A stretch of DNA of 41,112 bases from Rhodospirillales bacterium. GTDB taxonomy: Bacteria; Pseudomonadota; Alphaproteobacteria; Rhodospirillales; Magnetospirillaceae. The notes under the pieces were generated by a model. The model did not search any database and was not told the origin of the DNA. It saw only the letters and a program-made list of their open reading frames with translations. Positions 28,209-37,138 of this stretch are shown in pieces; the stretch's first letter is position 1; every line of letters starts with the position of its first letter. The translations under genes and the position numbers were made by a program. Location of the stretch: NCBI GenBank assembly GCA_015654615.1, contig JAATGN010000379.1, positions 1 to 41,112 of the forward strand. Reading direction: 5' to 3'.

Positions 28209-28931
28209 TTAAGCCTTCTCTTCGAGCTGGCGCGACAGGATAGCCCCGAATTCGCCGGCGAACGCGTCCAGACGCTTGCCGTAGCGATCGATGTCGGTCG
28301 ACAATTTGTTGTAGGCGAGCACGGCCGGAATCGCCGCGACCAGACCGAGCGCCGTGGCGAACAGGGCCTCGGAGATGCCCGGGGCGACGACGGCCAGGCT
28401 GGTGTTCTTGGTGGCGCCGATGTGCGCGAAGCTGTTCATGATGCCCCAGACCGTCCCGAACAGGCCGATGAAGGGGGCCGTCGAGCCGACGGAGGCGAGG
28501 AAACCCAGACGGGCCTCCAACTGTTCCATTTCGCGCCCCAGGGTCACCGACATCACCCGGTCGATGCGTTGCGGCAGGCTGAGGCGGACCACCTCGCGGT
28601 CGGCCAGGCTCTTGGCCGCCGAGCGGCGCCATTCGCGCATCGCGGCGACGAAGATCGACGACATCGGGTCGAGCGGCCGCGACCCGATGCGGTCGTAAAG
28701 CTCTTCCAGCGAGCCGCCGGACCAGAAGCTCTCCTCGAACTGGTCGGCCCGATGGACCAGGCTCCGCAGCCGGAACCATTTGTCGAAAATGATTGCCCAG
28801 CACCAGAAGGATGTCATGACCAGGGCGGCCATGACGGCCTTGACGATGATGTCGGCCTGCAGGAACAGGCTCCACATCGACAGGTCGCTGGCCGCCTGGC
28901 CGGCAATGGTTGCAGTTTGCACGGGGTCCAT
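28209..28931 (-). CDS. tolQ: Tol-Pal system protein TolQ
   Basis: MotA/TolQ/ExbB-type proton channel subunit of the inner membrane. The 240-residue product has three transmembrane helices, at about 24-46 (ADIIVKAVMAALVMTSFWCWAI), 137-160 (GSTAPFIGLFGTVWGIMNSF) and 172-198 (LAVVAPGISEALFATALGLVAAIPA). The conserved Thr/Gly-rich GSTAPFIGLFGTVWGIM and APGISEALFATALGLVAAIPAV segments are characteristic. It is the first tol gene, 4 bases after ybgC, and drives TolA with TolR. Confidence 0.97.
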   Translation of the reverse strand: MDPVQTATIAGQAASDLSMWSLFLQADIIVKAVMAALVMTSFWCWAIIFDKWFRLRSLVHRADQFEESFWSGGSLEELYDRIGSRPLDPMSSIFVAAMREWRRSAAKSLADREVVRLSLPQRIDRVMSVTLGREMEQLEARLGFLASVGSTAPFIGLFGTVWGIMNSFAHIGATKNTSLAVVAPGISEALFATALGLVAAIPAVLAYNKLSTDIDRYGKRLDAFAGEFGAILSRQLEEKA

Positions 28932-28935
28932 GGCT

Positions 28936-29385
28936 CTAGTCCGCCTTTTCGGTAAGAAAGTCTTGCAGGTCGCGGCGAATCCCTACGGGAATGCGCATCG
29001 CCCGACCATCGAAATGCATGCATACCAAACGAATGACCAATTGCACCAATTCTTCTTCGCCGCGCCAAATGCTTTGGCCGACATGCAGGCTGGCGCCGCC
29101 GAGATGGGTGACGGCGGAACGGATCTCCAGCAGGTCGTCGAGACGCGCCGGACGGCGGTAATCGATCTCGCAGCTGCGGACCGCGAAAAGCAACCCGTGG
29201 TCCTTCAGCAATTGGATATGGTCAAGACCGAAAAGACGCATCATCTCGGTGCGCGCCCGTTCGGCGAAATCGAGGTAGGTGGCGTGATAGACGATGCTGC
29301 CGGCGTCGGTATCGGCATAATAGACGCGCACCGGAAAAAGGTGGGTCTGGCCCACCATCCGGCCGGAAAGGACGGGATCAGTCAT
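28936..29385 (-). CDS. ybgC: Tol-Pal associated acyl-CoA thioesterase
   Basis: Hotdog-fold thioesterase acting on acyl-CoA or acyl-ACP and consistently the first gene of the tol-pal operon. The 149-residue product has the 4HBT catalytic segment [21 protein letters not shown] (about 22-42), with the nucleophile/base Asp region D25-D27 and His34. [22 protein letters not shown] also fits. The physiological substrate in the Tol context is not settled for the family. Its ATG overlaps the ruvB stop region by 8 bases, tying the ruv and tol genes into one transcript. Confidence 0.96.
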   Translation of the reverse strand: MTDPVLSGRMVGQTHLFPVRVYYADTDAGSIVYHATYLDFAERARTEMMRLFGLDHIQLLKDHGLLFAVRSCEIDYRRPARLDDLLEIRSAVTHLGGASLHVGQSIWRGEEELVQLVIRLVCMHFDGRAMRIPVGIRRDLQDFLTEKAD

Positions 29386-30439
29386 CGAAGCCCTCTCCCC
29401 CGCCCGCCGTCTCGCCGTCGTCCAACAGATCGAATTGCTCCGTCCTCCGCACCGGTGTCAGGCCGAGATGGCGGTAACCGGCCGCCGCCAGTACCCGGCC
29501 CCGCGGCGTCCTTTGCAGAAAACCTTGCTGCAGCAGATAAGGTTCAATCACTTCCTCGATGGTGTCGCGCTGTTCGGACAGGGCCGCCGCCAGGGTTTCG
29601 ACCCCGACCGGCCCCCCGTCGTAATGCTCGGCGATACAGGACAGATAGCGCCGGTCCATGGCGTCGAGGCCCATTTGATCGACCCCCAGGCGATTGAGGC
29701 CGCCGTCGGCGATGGCGCGATCGACCGGCAGCGTGTCGGCGACCACGGCGAAGTCGCGAACCCGGCGCAGCAGCCGGCCGGCGACGCGCGGCGTGCCGCG
29801 GGCCCGCCGGGCGATTTCGCGGGCGCCATCCTCGGTCATGGCACATTTGAGGACGCGGGCGGCGCGACGGACGATCAGTTCCAATTCTTCCGGCGTGTAG
29901 AAATTCATTCTGAGCGGAATACCGAAACGCTCGCGCAGCGGCGTGGTGAGCAACCCCGACCGGGTGGTGGCGCCGATCAAGGTGAAGGGCGCCAGATCAA
30001 TGCGCACCGAACGCGCAGCCGGACCCTCGCCGATGATCAAATCGAGCTGAAAATCCTCCATCGCCGGATAGAGGACTTCCTCTATGGCAGGATTAAGGCG
30101 GTGGATTTCATCGATAAAGAGAACGTCGCGCGGCTCGAGATTGGTCAGCAGGGCCGCCAGATCGCCGGCCTTGGCGATGATCGGACCCGATGTCGCGCGA
30201 AAGCCGACCCCCAGTTCGCGGGCGACGATCTGGGCCAGGGTCGTCTTTCCCAATCCGGGCGGGCCGAAAAACAAGGTGTGATCCAGGGCCTCGCCCCGCG
30301 ACTGCGCCGCCTTGATGAAGACGCGCAGATTGCCGCAGGCTTCCTTCTGGCCAATGAAATCGCCAAGCGACAGGGGGCGCAGACTGCCCTCCGGTTCGCC
30401 GGGCGCCACTTCGGGGGCGACCAGCCGGGGGTCGCTCAC
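29378..30439 (-). CDS. ruvB: Holliday junction branch-migration helicase RuvB
   Basis: AAA+ motor that drives branch migration at Holliday junctions with RuvA. The 353-residue product has Walker [12 protein letters not shown], Walker [12 protein letters not shown], sensor [18 protein letters not shown], and the C-terminal winged helix ([20 protein letters not shown]). It begins with GTG, whose GTGA overlaps the ruvA stop by 4 bases. The order ruvC-ruvA-ruvB followed by ybgC-tol is conserved in alphaproteobacteria. Confidence 0.98.
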   Translation of the reverse strand: MSDPRLVAPEVAPGEPEGSLRPLSLGDFIGQKEACGNLRVFIKAAQSRGEALDHTLFFGPPGLGKTTLAQIVARELGVGFRATSGPIIAKAGDLAALLTNLEPRDVLFIDEIHRLNPAIEEVLYPAMEDFQLDLIIGEGPAARSVRIDLAPFTLIGATTRSGLLTTPLRERFGIPLRMNFYTPEELELIVRRAARVLKCAMTEDGAREIARRARGTPRVAGRLLRRVRDFAVVADTLPVDRAIADGGLNRLGVDQMGLDAMDRRYLSCIAEHYDGGPVGVETLAAALSEQRDTIEEVIEPYLLQQGFLQRTPRGRVLAAAGYRHLGLTPVRRTEQFDLLDDGETAGGGEGFDD

Positions 30440-31062
30440 CGCGCCATCTCCTTACCCAATTCCTTGAGGCCGTTGCGGATCAGGGCGTTGGCGGCGGCGC
30501 CCTCGCCCAAAGCCTCGGCCGCCCTCAGCACCGCCGCATGCGCCTCGATCCGGCGGTAACCGAGATTGACCAGGGCGGAGATGGCATCCTCCAGCGGGCC
30601 CGCCTCGATCGGCGCGCCGGCGGCGGCAGCCTGACCGGCCGTAAAAGGCGTCAGGGCGATCTGGGCGACCTTGTCCTTCAATTCGGTGATCAAGCGGGCC
30701 GCCAGTTTGGGGCCGACCCCCTGGGCCCGGCTCAACATCGCCTTGTCGCCCGCCGAAATCGCCCGCGACAGATCTTCCGGCCCCAATGCCGAAAGCATGG
30801 CCAGGGCGACCTTGTTGCCGACCCCCTGGACGGTCAGCAGCAGGCGAAACCAGTCGCGCTCGGCCGGCAGGGAAAAGCCGAAAAGATGAATATGGTCTTC
30901 GCGCACGTGGGTTTCGATGAACAGTTGCGCCGCCTCGCCGGCGCGGGGCAGCCGGGCCAAGGTCTTGGCCGAGCAGAAGACCAGATAGCCGACGCCGCCG
31001 ACGTCGATCACCGCCCAATCCTCGCCGACCGCGTCGACCAGCCCCTTCAATTTGGCGATCAT
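30436..31062 (-). CDS. ruvA: Holliday junction DNA-binding protein RuvA
   Basis: Tetrameric junction-binding protein that loads RuvB. The 208-residue product begins [20 protein letters not shown] (OB fold). It has the helix-hairpin-helix pair ([17 protein letters not shown] at about 75-91 and [22 protein letters not shown] at about 110-131) and a C-terminal RuvB-binding domain ([22 protein letters not shown]). The start at 31062 overlaps the ruvC stop by 4 bases (ATGA). The frame upstream of it is a shadow of ruvC. Confidence 0.97.
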   Translation of the reverse strand: MIAKLKGLVDAVGEDWAVIDVGGVGYLVFCSAKTLARLPRAGEAAQLFIETHVREDHIHLFGFSLPAERDWFRLLLTVQGVGNKVALAMLSALGPEDLSRAISAGDKAMLSRAQGVGPKLAARLITELKDKVAQIALTPFTAGQAAAAGAPIEAGPLEDAISALVNLGYRRIEAHAAVLRAAEALGEGAAANALIRNGLKELGKEMAR

Positions 31063-31565
31063 GACACTCGCTCCAATGCCGCGGCGATCCGCATGGCCGT
31101 GCCATGATGATGGGCATGGCAGATGGCCACCGCCAGGGCATCGGTCGCATCGGCCTGACTGGCCTGACAGCCGGGCAGCAATTGGCGGACCATCAGACCG
31201 ACCTGCGTCTTGTCGGCGCGGCCGGTGCCGACCAGGGACTGCTTGATCAGACGCGGCGCATATTCGGCGACCATCAGGCCGGACAAGCTGGCGGCCAGCA
31301 GGATGACGCCCCGGGCCTGGCCCAGCTTCAGGGTCGAAGCCGGGTTCTGATTGACGAAAGTCTCCTCGATGGCCGTCGCATCCGGTCGCTGCGCGGCGAT
31401 CACCGCCAGGATGCCCCGATGCAGCTGGGCCAGACGTTCGGCCAAGGAAAGACTGGCATCCGAACACACGGTCCCGTCGGCCACCCAGCGCAGCCGATTG
31501 TCCATCGCGTCGATCACGCCCCAGCCGGTGGTGCGCAATCCGGGATCGAGGCCCAGAAGTCTCAT
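31059..31565 (-). CDS. ruvC: Crossover junction endodeoxyribonuclease RuvC
   Basis: Resolves Holliday junctions by paired nicks. The 168-residue product has the RNase H-like acidic residues: Asp7 in [14 protein letters not shown], Glu in [16 protein letters not shown], and the C-terminal [15 protein letters not shown] cluster. Length is typical. It lies 19 bases after yebC and overlaps ruvA by 4 bases. Confidence 0.98.
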   Translation of the reverse strand: MRLLGLDPGLRTTGWGVIDAMDNRLRWVADGTVCSDASLSLAERLAQLHRGILAVIAAQRPDATAIEETFVNQNPASTLKLGQARGVILLAASLSGLMVAEYAPRLIKQSLVGTGRADKTQVGLMVRQLLPGCQASQADATDALAVAICHAHHHGTAMRIAAALERVS

Positions 31566-31584
31566 GTCACGCGGTCGGCCGAGC

Positions 31585-32337
31585 TCAGGCGCTGAGCCGC
31601 TCCATCACGTCCTGTGAAATATCGAAATTGGCCTGGACGCGCTGGACGTCGTCATTGTCTTCCAGCACTTCCAGAAGCTTTATCAAGGTCTGCGCGGTTT
31701 GCTCGTCGGTCACCGGAACGCTGAGCTGGGCCCGCCAATCGAGCCTGGCGCTGGCCGGCGGACCGAACGCGCTTTCCAACGCCTCGCGCACCGCGTTGAG
31801 GGCGTCGGGGGCGCAGGCGACATCGTGCCCGTCGTCGCCCGATTCGACATTGTCGGCGCCCGCCTCCAGCGCCGCCTCGAACATGGCGTCGCCGGTCGCC
31901 CGATCGGCCGGATAATGAATGGCGCCGATGCGGTCGAACATGAAGCTCACCGAATTGGTTTCGCCCAGATTGCCGCCATGCTTGGCAAAGGCCGAACGGA
32001 TTTCCGACGCCGTCCGGTTGCGGTTGTCGGTCAGGGCCTCGACGATGATGGCGACCGATCCGGGGCCATAACCCTCGTAGCGCACTTCTTCATAGTTCGA
32101 ATCGCCCTCGCCGCCGGCGCCGCGCTTGATCGCCCGCTCGATGGTGTCCTTCGGCATATTGGCTTCGCGCGCCGCCTGCACGGCCGCCCGCAGCCTGGGG
32201 TTCATCGCCGGGTCCGGCAGGCCGTATTTGGCGGAAACCGTAAGCTCGCGAATCAATTTGGTGAAGACCTTGGCGCGCTTTGCGTCCTGCGCACCCTTGC
32301 GGTGCATGATGTTCTTGAATTGTGAATGCCCAGCCAT
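31585..32337 (-). CDS. yebC: YebC/PmpR-family probable transcriptional regulatory protein
   Basis: Cytoplasmic three-domain protein of the YebC/TACO1 family. Members have been described as DNA-binding regulators, and more recently members have been linked to translation of difficult sequences. The 250-residue product begins [20 protein letters not shown], with the invariant GHS(K/Q)xxxIxHRKxxxDxKR start. It continues with [17 protein letters not shown] and [23 protein letters not shown], all signature sequences. It heads the yebC-ruvCAB-ybgC-tol block. The 368-base interval upstream is shared with the divergent chemoreceptor gene. Confidence 0.97.
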   Translation of the reverse strand: MAGHSQFKNIMHRKGAQDAKRAKVFTKLIRELTVSAKYGLPDPAMNPRLRAAVQAAREANMPKDTIERAIKRGAGGEGDSNYEEVRYEGYGPGSVAIIVEALTDNRNRTASEIRSAFAKHGGNLGETNSVSFMFDRIGAIHYPADRATGDAMFEAALEAGADNVESGDDGHDVACAPDALNAVREALESAFGPPASARLDWRAQLSVPVTDEQTAQTLIKLLEVLEDNDDVQRVQANFDISQDVMERLSA

Positions 32338-32530
32338 ACTCGCAAAGCCCTATTGTCGGGATTCCCGTGCCTATACCATATATGGTGAAATCGTCCAGTG
32401 CGAAGGCATGGGGGTCGCCATGCCGGCCGCGCACTATGGCAATAAACCGGCCGCAGGGGAAGCCCGACAAACGCCTCCCGGCCCGCATTTGCCCGCATTC
32501 GGGCCGCGCGAAGCGCAAATGACGTCACCT

Positions 32531-32573
32531 TTGATCTATATCAATGTGACGAATTTGCGAAAAGTTTTATACT
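32531..32573 (+). promoter_or_regulatory. Class II FNR-type promoter for the chemoreceptor
   Basis: TTGATCTATATCAA (32531-32544) is a perfect FNR/Anr consensus (TTGAT-N4-ATCAA). TATACT at 32568-32573 is a near-consensus -10. With the box centred at 32537.5, a start site near 32579 puts the box at -41.5, the class II activation position, and the -10 where it should be. No -35 is needed in this class. The site is about 190 bases before the divergent yebC start. Confidence 0.75.
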
Positions 32574-32602
32574 CCCAGCTAATTAAAAGACGCTGCATAT
32601 AA

Positions 32603-32619
32603 TTTCATCAATGATGAAA
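32603..32619. repeat. Perfect palindrome in the chemoreceptor 5' leader
   Basis: TTTCATCA-A-TGATGAAA is a perfect 8-bp arm palindrome with one central base, about 25 bases downstream of the predicted start site in an AT-rich leader of roughly 125 bases. It could be a second operator or an RNA hairpin. Confidence 0.45.
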
Positions 32620-32705
32620 AACAATGTGCACAAATATATCTTCTGTCCATGCAGAATATATATTTTGTTATGCGGAAAATACCATAAATTTACAGGACGT
32701 CCAAG

Positions 32706-34838
32706 ATGGGTTTACGTCTCTCCAAGAAGCTACCTTTGCTCTTCCTGTCGCTTGCCGCCATTACTGCCGTGGTTATCGGAACCCTGGCCTATGTCGTCGC
32801 CGCATCGGATCTGTCCGCGGCAACCGAAGGGAAATTGAAAGCCACCGTCGAAGCCCGCAAGGTGGAGATCGACCGCTATCTGGACGGCGTCCGCCAGGAT
32901 CTCGTCATCTTGTCCGGAATCAAGACGGTGGGCGATTCCCTGATCGAATTCGATTACGGCTTCAAGGCCCTGGAGGGCGCCGACGCGAAATTGCGCCGTC
33001 TTTATGCCGAGACGCCCGACCCGGCCAAGCGTCTGGCCATCGATACCGCCAACGACGGATCCGATTATTCCGATGTCCACGCCCGTTATCATGGATGGTT
33101 CCGGCATTTCATGCAGGCCAAGGGATTTCCCGACCTCTTTCTGGTCAATCCGGATGGTACCGTGGTCTATTCGGTCGCCAAATCCGCCCAATACGCCACC
33201 AATCTGCAGAGCGGCCCCTGGAAAGACGGCGAATTGGCCAAACTGTTCGCCCGCATCAAGGAAGCGCCCAAGAAGGGCCTGGTCCTTTTCACCGACGTCA
33301 AACGGGCCGCCGAACTGGGCAATCAGCCGGCCAGCTTCATCGGCGCGCCGGTGATTTCCGAAGACGATCAGTTCCTGGGCGCGCTGATCTTCCAGATGCC
33401 CATCGGCCGGATCAACGACATCATGCAACTGGCCGTCGGCATGGGAGAGACCGGCGAAACCTATCTGGTCGGCGGCGACCATCTGATGCGCAGCCAGTCG
33501 CGGCTGACCGCCGAGGCGACCGTTCTGTCCCGTCCCATCGACAATGACGCGGTCGCCCAGGCTTTGACCGGCCGGAGCGGCGTGGCGACGGTGGTCGGAC
33601 GTCAAGGGCGCAAGGTCATCGCCGCCTTCGCTCCCGTCGTCTTCCAGGGCGCCACCTGGGCGGTCATCGGCGAAACCGACGTGGCCGAAGTGATGGCTCC
33701 GGTCCATGGCATGGGGATGGTCATGCTGCTGGGAAGCTCGCTGGCCCTGCTGGTGGTGGTCGGCATCGGCTGGCTGTTCGCCCGCAGTATCACCGGGCCG
33801 GTCGATGCGATGACCAGAGCCATGGGAGCGATCGCCTCGGGACAACTCGCCACCTCGGTGCCGGCCCGTCGAAGAGAGGATGAGATCGGCGAAATGGCCG
33901 AGGCGGTGCAGGTGTTCAAGGACAATGCCTTGCTGATGGAGAAACTGCAGAAGGAACAGGCCGAGATCAAGCAGCGCACCGAGAGCGAACGCCGCGACGC
34001 CATGGCGCAATTGGCCGAAGGTTTCGAAGCGAGCGTGCGCTCCGTGGTCGATGGCGTCTCGTCGGCGGCCAACGACATGAAGGAAACGGCCGAGGTGATG
34101 TCGAAGGCGGCCGACGCCACCTCCCGGAAATCCTCCGCCGCCGCGGAAGCGGCGGAAACGGCGTCGGGGAACGTTCAGTCCGTGGCGGCGGCGGCCGAAG
34201 AACTCTCGGCCTCGATCAGCGCCATCGCCGGACAGGTCTCCCGTTCCGCCGAAATCGCCACCTCGGCGGTCGAGGAAGCCCGCCGGACCAATCAGATGGT
34301 TCAGGGACTGGCCGACGCCGCGCAGAAGATCGGCGAAGTGATTCGCTTGATCAACGATATCGCGGAACAAACCAATCTGCTGGCGTTGAACGCCACCATC
34401 GAGGCGGCGCGCGCCGGCGAGGCCGGCAAGGGTTTTGCCGTGGTCGCCGGCGAGGTGAAGAATCTGGCCACGCAAACGGCCCGGGCGACCGAGGAAATCT
34501 CGACGCAAATCGTCAGTGTGCAAAATGCGACGCAATCCGCCGTATCGGCGATCCGTGGCATCGCCGATACCATCGGCCAGATCGACGACATCGCCGTCAG
34601 CATCGCGACGGCGGTCGAGGCGCAGGGCACGACGACCCTGGAAATCGCCCGCAGCGTCCAATTGGCGGCGGCCGGAACCCGTGACGTGACCGGCAATATC
34701 ACCGGCGTCAACGATACGGCCGGCGAAACCGGTTTCGCCGCAAGCCAGGTGCTCCAGGCGGCGGCCTGTCTCACCGAACAATCGATCCAGCTTCGCGATC
34801 AGGTCGACAGCTTCCTGGAGAACATTCGGAAACAGTGA
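32706..34838 (+). CDS. Methyl-accepting chemotaxis protein with double-Cache sensor
   Basis: The 710-residue transmembrane chemoreceptor has transmembrane helix 1 at about 9-32 and a periplasmic Cache-type sensor at about 35-330 ([37 protein letters not shown]). Helix 2 is at about 336-358, a HAMP domain at about 359-412 ([40 protein letters not shown]), and the signalling coiled coil at about 430-700. The CheA/CheW-binding hairpin is [20 protein letters not shown] (554-573). No C-terminal CheR-tether pentapeptide is seen. Ligand is unknown. AGGACG lies about 10 bases before the ATG. The perfect FNR box upstream suggests expression under low oxygen. No che genes lie nearby, so it feeds a pathway encoded elsewhere. 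Confidence 0.96.
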   Translation: MGLRLSKKLPLLFLSLAAITAVVIGTLAYVVAASDLSAATEGKLKATVEARKVEIDRYLDGVRQDLVILSGIKTVGDSLIEFDYGFKALEGADAKLRRLYAETPDPAKRLAIDTANDGSDYSDVHARYHGWFRHFMQAKGFPDLFLVNPDGTVVYSVAKSAQYATNLQSGPWKDGELAKLFARIKEAPKKGLVLFTDVKRAAELGNQPASFIGAPVISEDDQFLGALIFQMPIGRINDIMQLAVGMGETGETYLVGGDHLMRSQSRLTAEATVLSRPIDNDAVAQALTGRSGVATVVGRQGRKVIAAFAPVVFQGATWAVIGETDVAEVMAPVHGMGMVMLLGSSLALLVVVGIGWLFARSITGPVDAMTRAMGAIASGQLATSVPARRREDEIGEMAEAVQVFKDNALLMEKLQKEQAEIKQRTESERRDAMAQLAEGFEASVRSVVDGVSSAANDMKETAEVMSKAADATSRKSSAAAEAAETASGNVQSVAAAAEELSASISAIAGQVSRSAEIATSAVEEARRTNQMVQGLADAAQKIGEVIRLINDIAEQTNLLALNATIEAARAGEAGKGFAVVAGEVKNLATQTARATEEISTQIVSVQNATQSAVSAIRGIADTIGQIDDIAVSIATAVEAQGTTTLEIARSVQLAAAGTRDVTGNITGVNDTAGETGFAASQVLQAAACLTEQSIQLRDQVDSFLENIRKQ

Positions 34839-34904
34839 GGGGGGCCGGCGCCACTAATAATGACGTCATAACGCGTTCCGCCCCGTCCTGGATGAATAAG
34901 GAAA

Positions 34905-34982
34905 AGTGGCACCGCGTCCCTGCCGGTGTCCGCCGCTTGCGCGGCGGAGTCTTTATCCACCGGCGGGGACGCCGGTGCCACT
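34905..34982. repeat. Cruciform-type palindromic repeat after the chemoreceptor gene
   Basis: Outer arms 34905-34928 (AGTGGCACCGCGTCCCTGCC plus GGTG) and 34958-34982 are near-perfect reverse complements. Between them TCCGCCGC-TTGC-GCGGCGGA (34929-34948) forms a second hairpin. The 237-base gap holds nothing else that I recognise. It may serve as a transcription end for the chemoreceptor gene on one strand and the Tat protein gene on the other. Confidence 0.75.
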
Positions 34983-35075
34983 GAACTCTTTATCTTCTTC
35001 CTTAGCGGAGCATTGCCGCGCCGTCGCATCGCTTCGACGGACTGGAAACGGAACGGTCGACTTTATGACGGACTT

Positions 35076-35354
35076 TTAGAAAAATCCGCTCAGCGGACAG
35101 CCGCAGATCGGACAGGTCATCGTGGCGATCACCCGCCGTTTCTCGGCCTCGGTATACTGATCGCCGAGAACGCGCTCGACTTCGGCCACCAATTCCTTGT
35201 GGCTGGCGGTCGCTCCGCAAGCATTGTCGTGCAAGGCCAGGGTTCGAACGGTCGGGATGTCCTCGCTGAAGGCGAAAGCGCGGCCGGCCGTGCCCAGCAC
35301 CACACCGGCACCAGCCATCGCCGTCATCAATGTCCGCCTGGAAAGCCGCTCCAT
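35076..35354 (-). CDS. Small Tat-exported cysteine-rich protein, function unknown
   Basis: The 92-residue product (MERLSRRTLMTAMAGAGVVL...) has a clear twin-arginine signal (SRRTLM, hydrophobic core to about residue 23, AGRAFA cleavage). The mature part is about 65 residues, with DNACGATASHKELVAEVERV LGDQYTEAEKRR-type helices and a C-terminal TMTCPICGCPLSGFF. The C-x2-C-x-C cluster plus an upstream Cys and His suggests metal binding. Tat export fits a protein folded or metallated in the cytoplasm. I do not recognise a named family. The ATG at 35354 has AAGGAG 9 bases upstream and is preferred over a GTG at 35372 that would overlap the DUF1178 stop. It is co-transcribed with the DUF1178 gene. 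Confidence 0.82.
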   Translation of the reverse strand: MERLSRRTLMTAMAGAGVVLGTAGRAFAFSEDIPTVRTLALHDNACGATASHKELVAEVERVLGDQYTEAEKRRVIATMTCPICGCPLSGFF

Positions 35355-35368
35355 TTCCCGATGCTCCT

Positions 35369-35776
35369 TCACGAATCCTGTCGCCTTCGCCCCGGGATCA
35401 ACATCACATCGACCCCTTCGTCATGCAACGCCCGCGCCTCGTCCAGCGAGGCTTGACCATAAATGGGACGTTCTTCGGCTTCTCCGTAATGGATTCGCCG
35501 GGCCTCCTCCGGGAAGCGGTCGCCCACATAGTCGCAATTCTCTTCCACCACACGCCGCAAGGAAACCAACGATCGGCGCAAAGCGTCGGCGTCGCGGCTG
35601 GTTTTGCTTTCACCGGTGATCACGCCCGGCGCCATCGGCGCCTTGCGGATCGAACGGTCGTCGCACACGGGACAAACCAATTCTTCCGCAGCCAGTTGCG
35701 TATCGAATGCGGCGCCGTTCCGGAACCAGCATTCGAACTCGTGCTCATGGCCGCAAATGAGATGAAAAAGGATCAT
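35369..35776 (-). CDS. DUF1178-family protein with zinc-ribbon-like N-terminus
   Basis: The 135-residue protein begins MILFHLICGHEHEFECWFRN, the DUF1178 opening, with a possible zinc ribbon made of Cys-Gly-His near residue 8-10 and CPVC at about 33-36. The C-terminal half (EENCDYVGDRFPEEARRIHY, GQASLDEARALHDEGVDV) is the other conserved block. Function is unknown for the family. Its position after grxC and the Nit-family gene is conserved across alphaproteobacteria. I chose the ATG at 35776, because the 12 codons upstream are not conserved-looking. Two large hairpins separate it from the Nit gene. Confidence 0.92.
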   Translation of the reverse strand: MILFHLICGHEHEFECWFRNGAAFDTQLAAEELVCPVCDDRSIRKAPMAPGVITGESKTSRDADALRRSLVSLRRVVEENCDYVGDRFPEEARRIHYGEAEERPIYGQASLDEARALHDEGVDVMLIPGRRRQDS

Positions 35777-35833
35777 TATGGCAATTTTGCAGCAAAGCCG
35801 CGGGCCGCACAACGCTTTGCTGCAAGATCCTTC

Positions 35834-35872
35834 CTCGTGATCCGTTTCATTTTAAGTGAAACGGATCACGAG
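35834..35872. repeat. 16-bp perfect hairpin between Nit and DUF1178 genes
   Basis: CTCGTGATCCGTTTCA (35834-35849) and TGAAACGGATCACGAG (35857-35872) are exact reverse complements around a 7-base loop. No U-tract follows on the minus strand. REP-like element or mRNA processing signal. Confidence 0.75.
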
Positions 35873-35929
35873 AGCCCGAGCGGCGCTTGAGCCTGCCGAA
35901 GCCGGAGGCGAAGGCATCGCATAGACTCG

Positions 35930-35964
35930 AGTGGCGCATGTCATTTTGGATGACATGCGCCACT
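35930..35964. repeat. 15-bp perfect hairpin overlapping the Nit gene stop
   Basis: AGTGGCGCATGTCAT (35930-35944) and ATGACATGCGCCACT (35950-35964) are exact reverse complements around a 5-base loop. The right arm includes bases of the TAG stop codon of the upstream gene. No U-tract follows. Confidence 0.75.
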
Positions 35965-36787
35965 AGGAAAGACCGGCATAGGCGCGGTCGTGCGACAACG
36001 AGGGAATTTTGCGGCGCGCCGCGGCGACTTCGGCCGCATCGACGTCCGCCATGATGAATCCCGGCTCCTCGCCGCCGTCGGCCAGCACGACGCCCCAGGG
36101 AGAGACGATCAAGGCATGGCCGAAGGTCTGCCGTCCCCCCGCATGTTCGCCGCATTGCGCCGGGGCGAAAACGAAGCATCCCGTTTCGATGGCCCGCGCG
36201 CGCAGCAACACATGCCAATGCGCCCGCCCGGTCGTCCGGGTGAAGGCCGCCGGCACCGCCAGAAAATCCGCCCCGGCCTTGGCCATGTTGCGATAAAGAT
36301 GCGGGAAGCGCAGATCGTAGCAGATGGACAGCCCCAGCTTGCCCCAGGGAGTTCCCACCATCACCGCGTCGCCGCCGGGTTTGAAGGTCGCCGATTCGCG
36401 GTAGGATTCGCCATTGTCCAGATCCACGTCGAACATGTGGATCTTGTCGTAGTGGGCCACCACATCGCCCCTGGGATCGAGAAAATAGGTGCGGTTGGCC
36501 ACCTGGTTGCCGTCCAGCAGAACGGCCAGCGAGCCGCAATGCAGCCACAGGCGGGTTTCCCGCGCCAATTCGCGGAATGCGGCCAAGGCTTTGTGCCCGT
36601 CCTCCGGCATGGCCTTGGCGACGATATTCTGCCGCCCCCATTCCATCATGCTGACGTTTTCCGGCATCAGGGCCAATTGCGCGCCGGCGGCGCGGGCGTC
36701 GCAGGCCAGGGCCGCCGCCGCCTGAATGTTGGCATCCATGTCGTTGCCGGCGTTCACCTGGATGCAGGCGATCTTGAAAGCCGTCAT
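35963..36787 (-). CDS. Carbon-nitrogen hydrolase of the Nit1 type, probable deaminated-glutathione amidase
   Basis: Nitrilase-superfamily amidase, 274 residues. The catalytic triad is visible as Glu in LALMPENVSMM (about 43), Lys in HYDKIHMFDVD (about 114) and Cys in LSICYDLRFPHLYR (about 154). The sequence after the Cys (PAAFTRTTGRAHWHVLLRAR then AIETGCFV) matches the Nit1/YbeM branch, which hydrolyses deaminated glutathione, a side product of transaminases. The start at 36787 overlaps the grxC stop by 4 bases. The glutaredoxin neighbour fits glutathione metabolite repair. Substrate is family-based inference; plain omega-amidase activity is the alternative. Confidence 0.93.
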   Translation of the reverse strand: MTAFKIACIQVNAGNDMDANIQAAAALACDARAAGAQLALMPENVSMMEWGRQNIVAKAMPEDGHKALAAFRELARETRLWLHCGSLAVLLDGNQVANRTYFLDPRGDVVAHYDKIHMFDVDLDNGESYRESATFKPGGDAVMVGTPWGKLGLSICYDLRFPHLYRNMAKAGADFLAVPAAFTRTTGRAHWHVLLRARAIETGCFVFAPAQCGEHAGGRQTFGHALIVSPWGVVLADGGEEPGFIMADVDAAEVAAARRKIPSLSHDRAYAGLS

Positions 36788-37053
36788 TTTTCGGCCAGTC
36801 CCAGCAATGGGTCGAGCCCGCCCTGCCGATCGAGGGCATAAAGCTCGTCGCAACCGCCGACATGCCTGTCGCCCACGAAGATCTGCGGCACGGTTCGCCG
36901 CCCGCCGCTGCGCGCCACCATGGCGTCGCGAAGCGATTCGTCCATCTCGACATTGATTTCCCGATAGGCGACGCCCTTCTTTTTCAAAAGCGCCTTGGCC
37001 CGAACGCAATAGGGGCAGATCGTCGTTGTATAAATCTCGACCGCGGTCATCAT
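36784..37053 (-). CDS. grxC: Glutaredoxin 3
   Basis: Dithiol glutaredoxin that reduces disulfides with glutathione. The 89-residue product has the active site CPYC in YTTTICPYCVRAKALLKKKG (about 13-16), the cis-proline TVPQIFVGDRHVGGCDEL and the GG motif that binds glutathione. There are two tandem ATGs at 37053 and 37050. It overlaps the Nit-family gene by 4 bases downstream and follows comF after 85 bases, a conserved alphaproteobacterial order. Confidence 0.97.
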   Translation of the reverse strand: MMTAVEIYTTTICPYCVRAKALLKKKGVAYREINVEMDESLRDAMVARSGGRRTVPQIFVGDRHVGGCDELYALDRQGGLDPLLGLAEK

Positions 37054-37138
37054 TCGCTCCGATTTCTCACTCCCTTCAATATAGCTTCGTGCCGTTCAAA
37101 GGCCAGAGCCGTTCCTGTGGCCCCCCGGCCCTCGCCCG

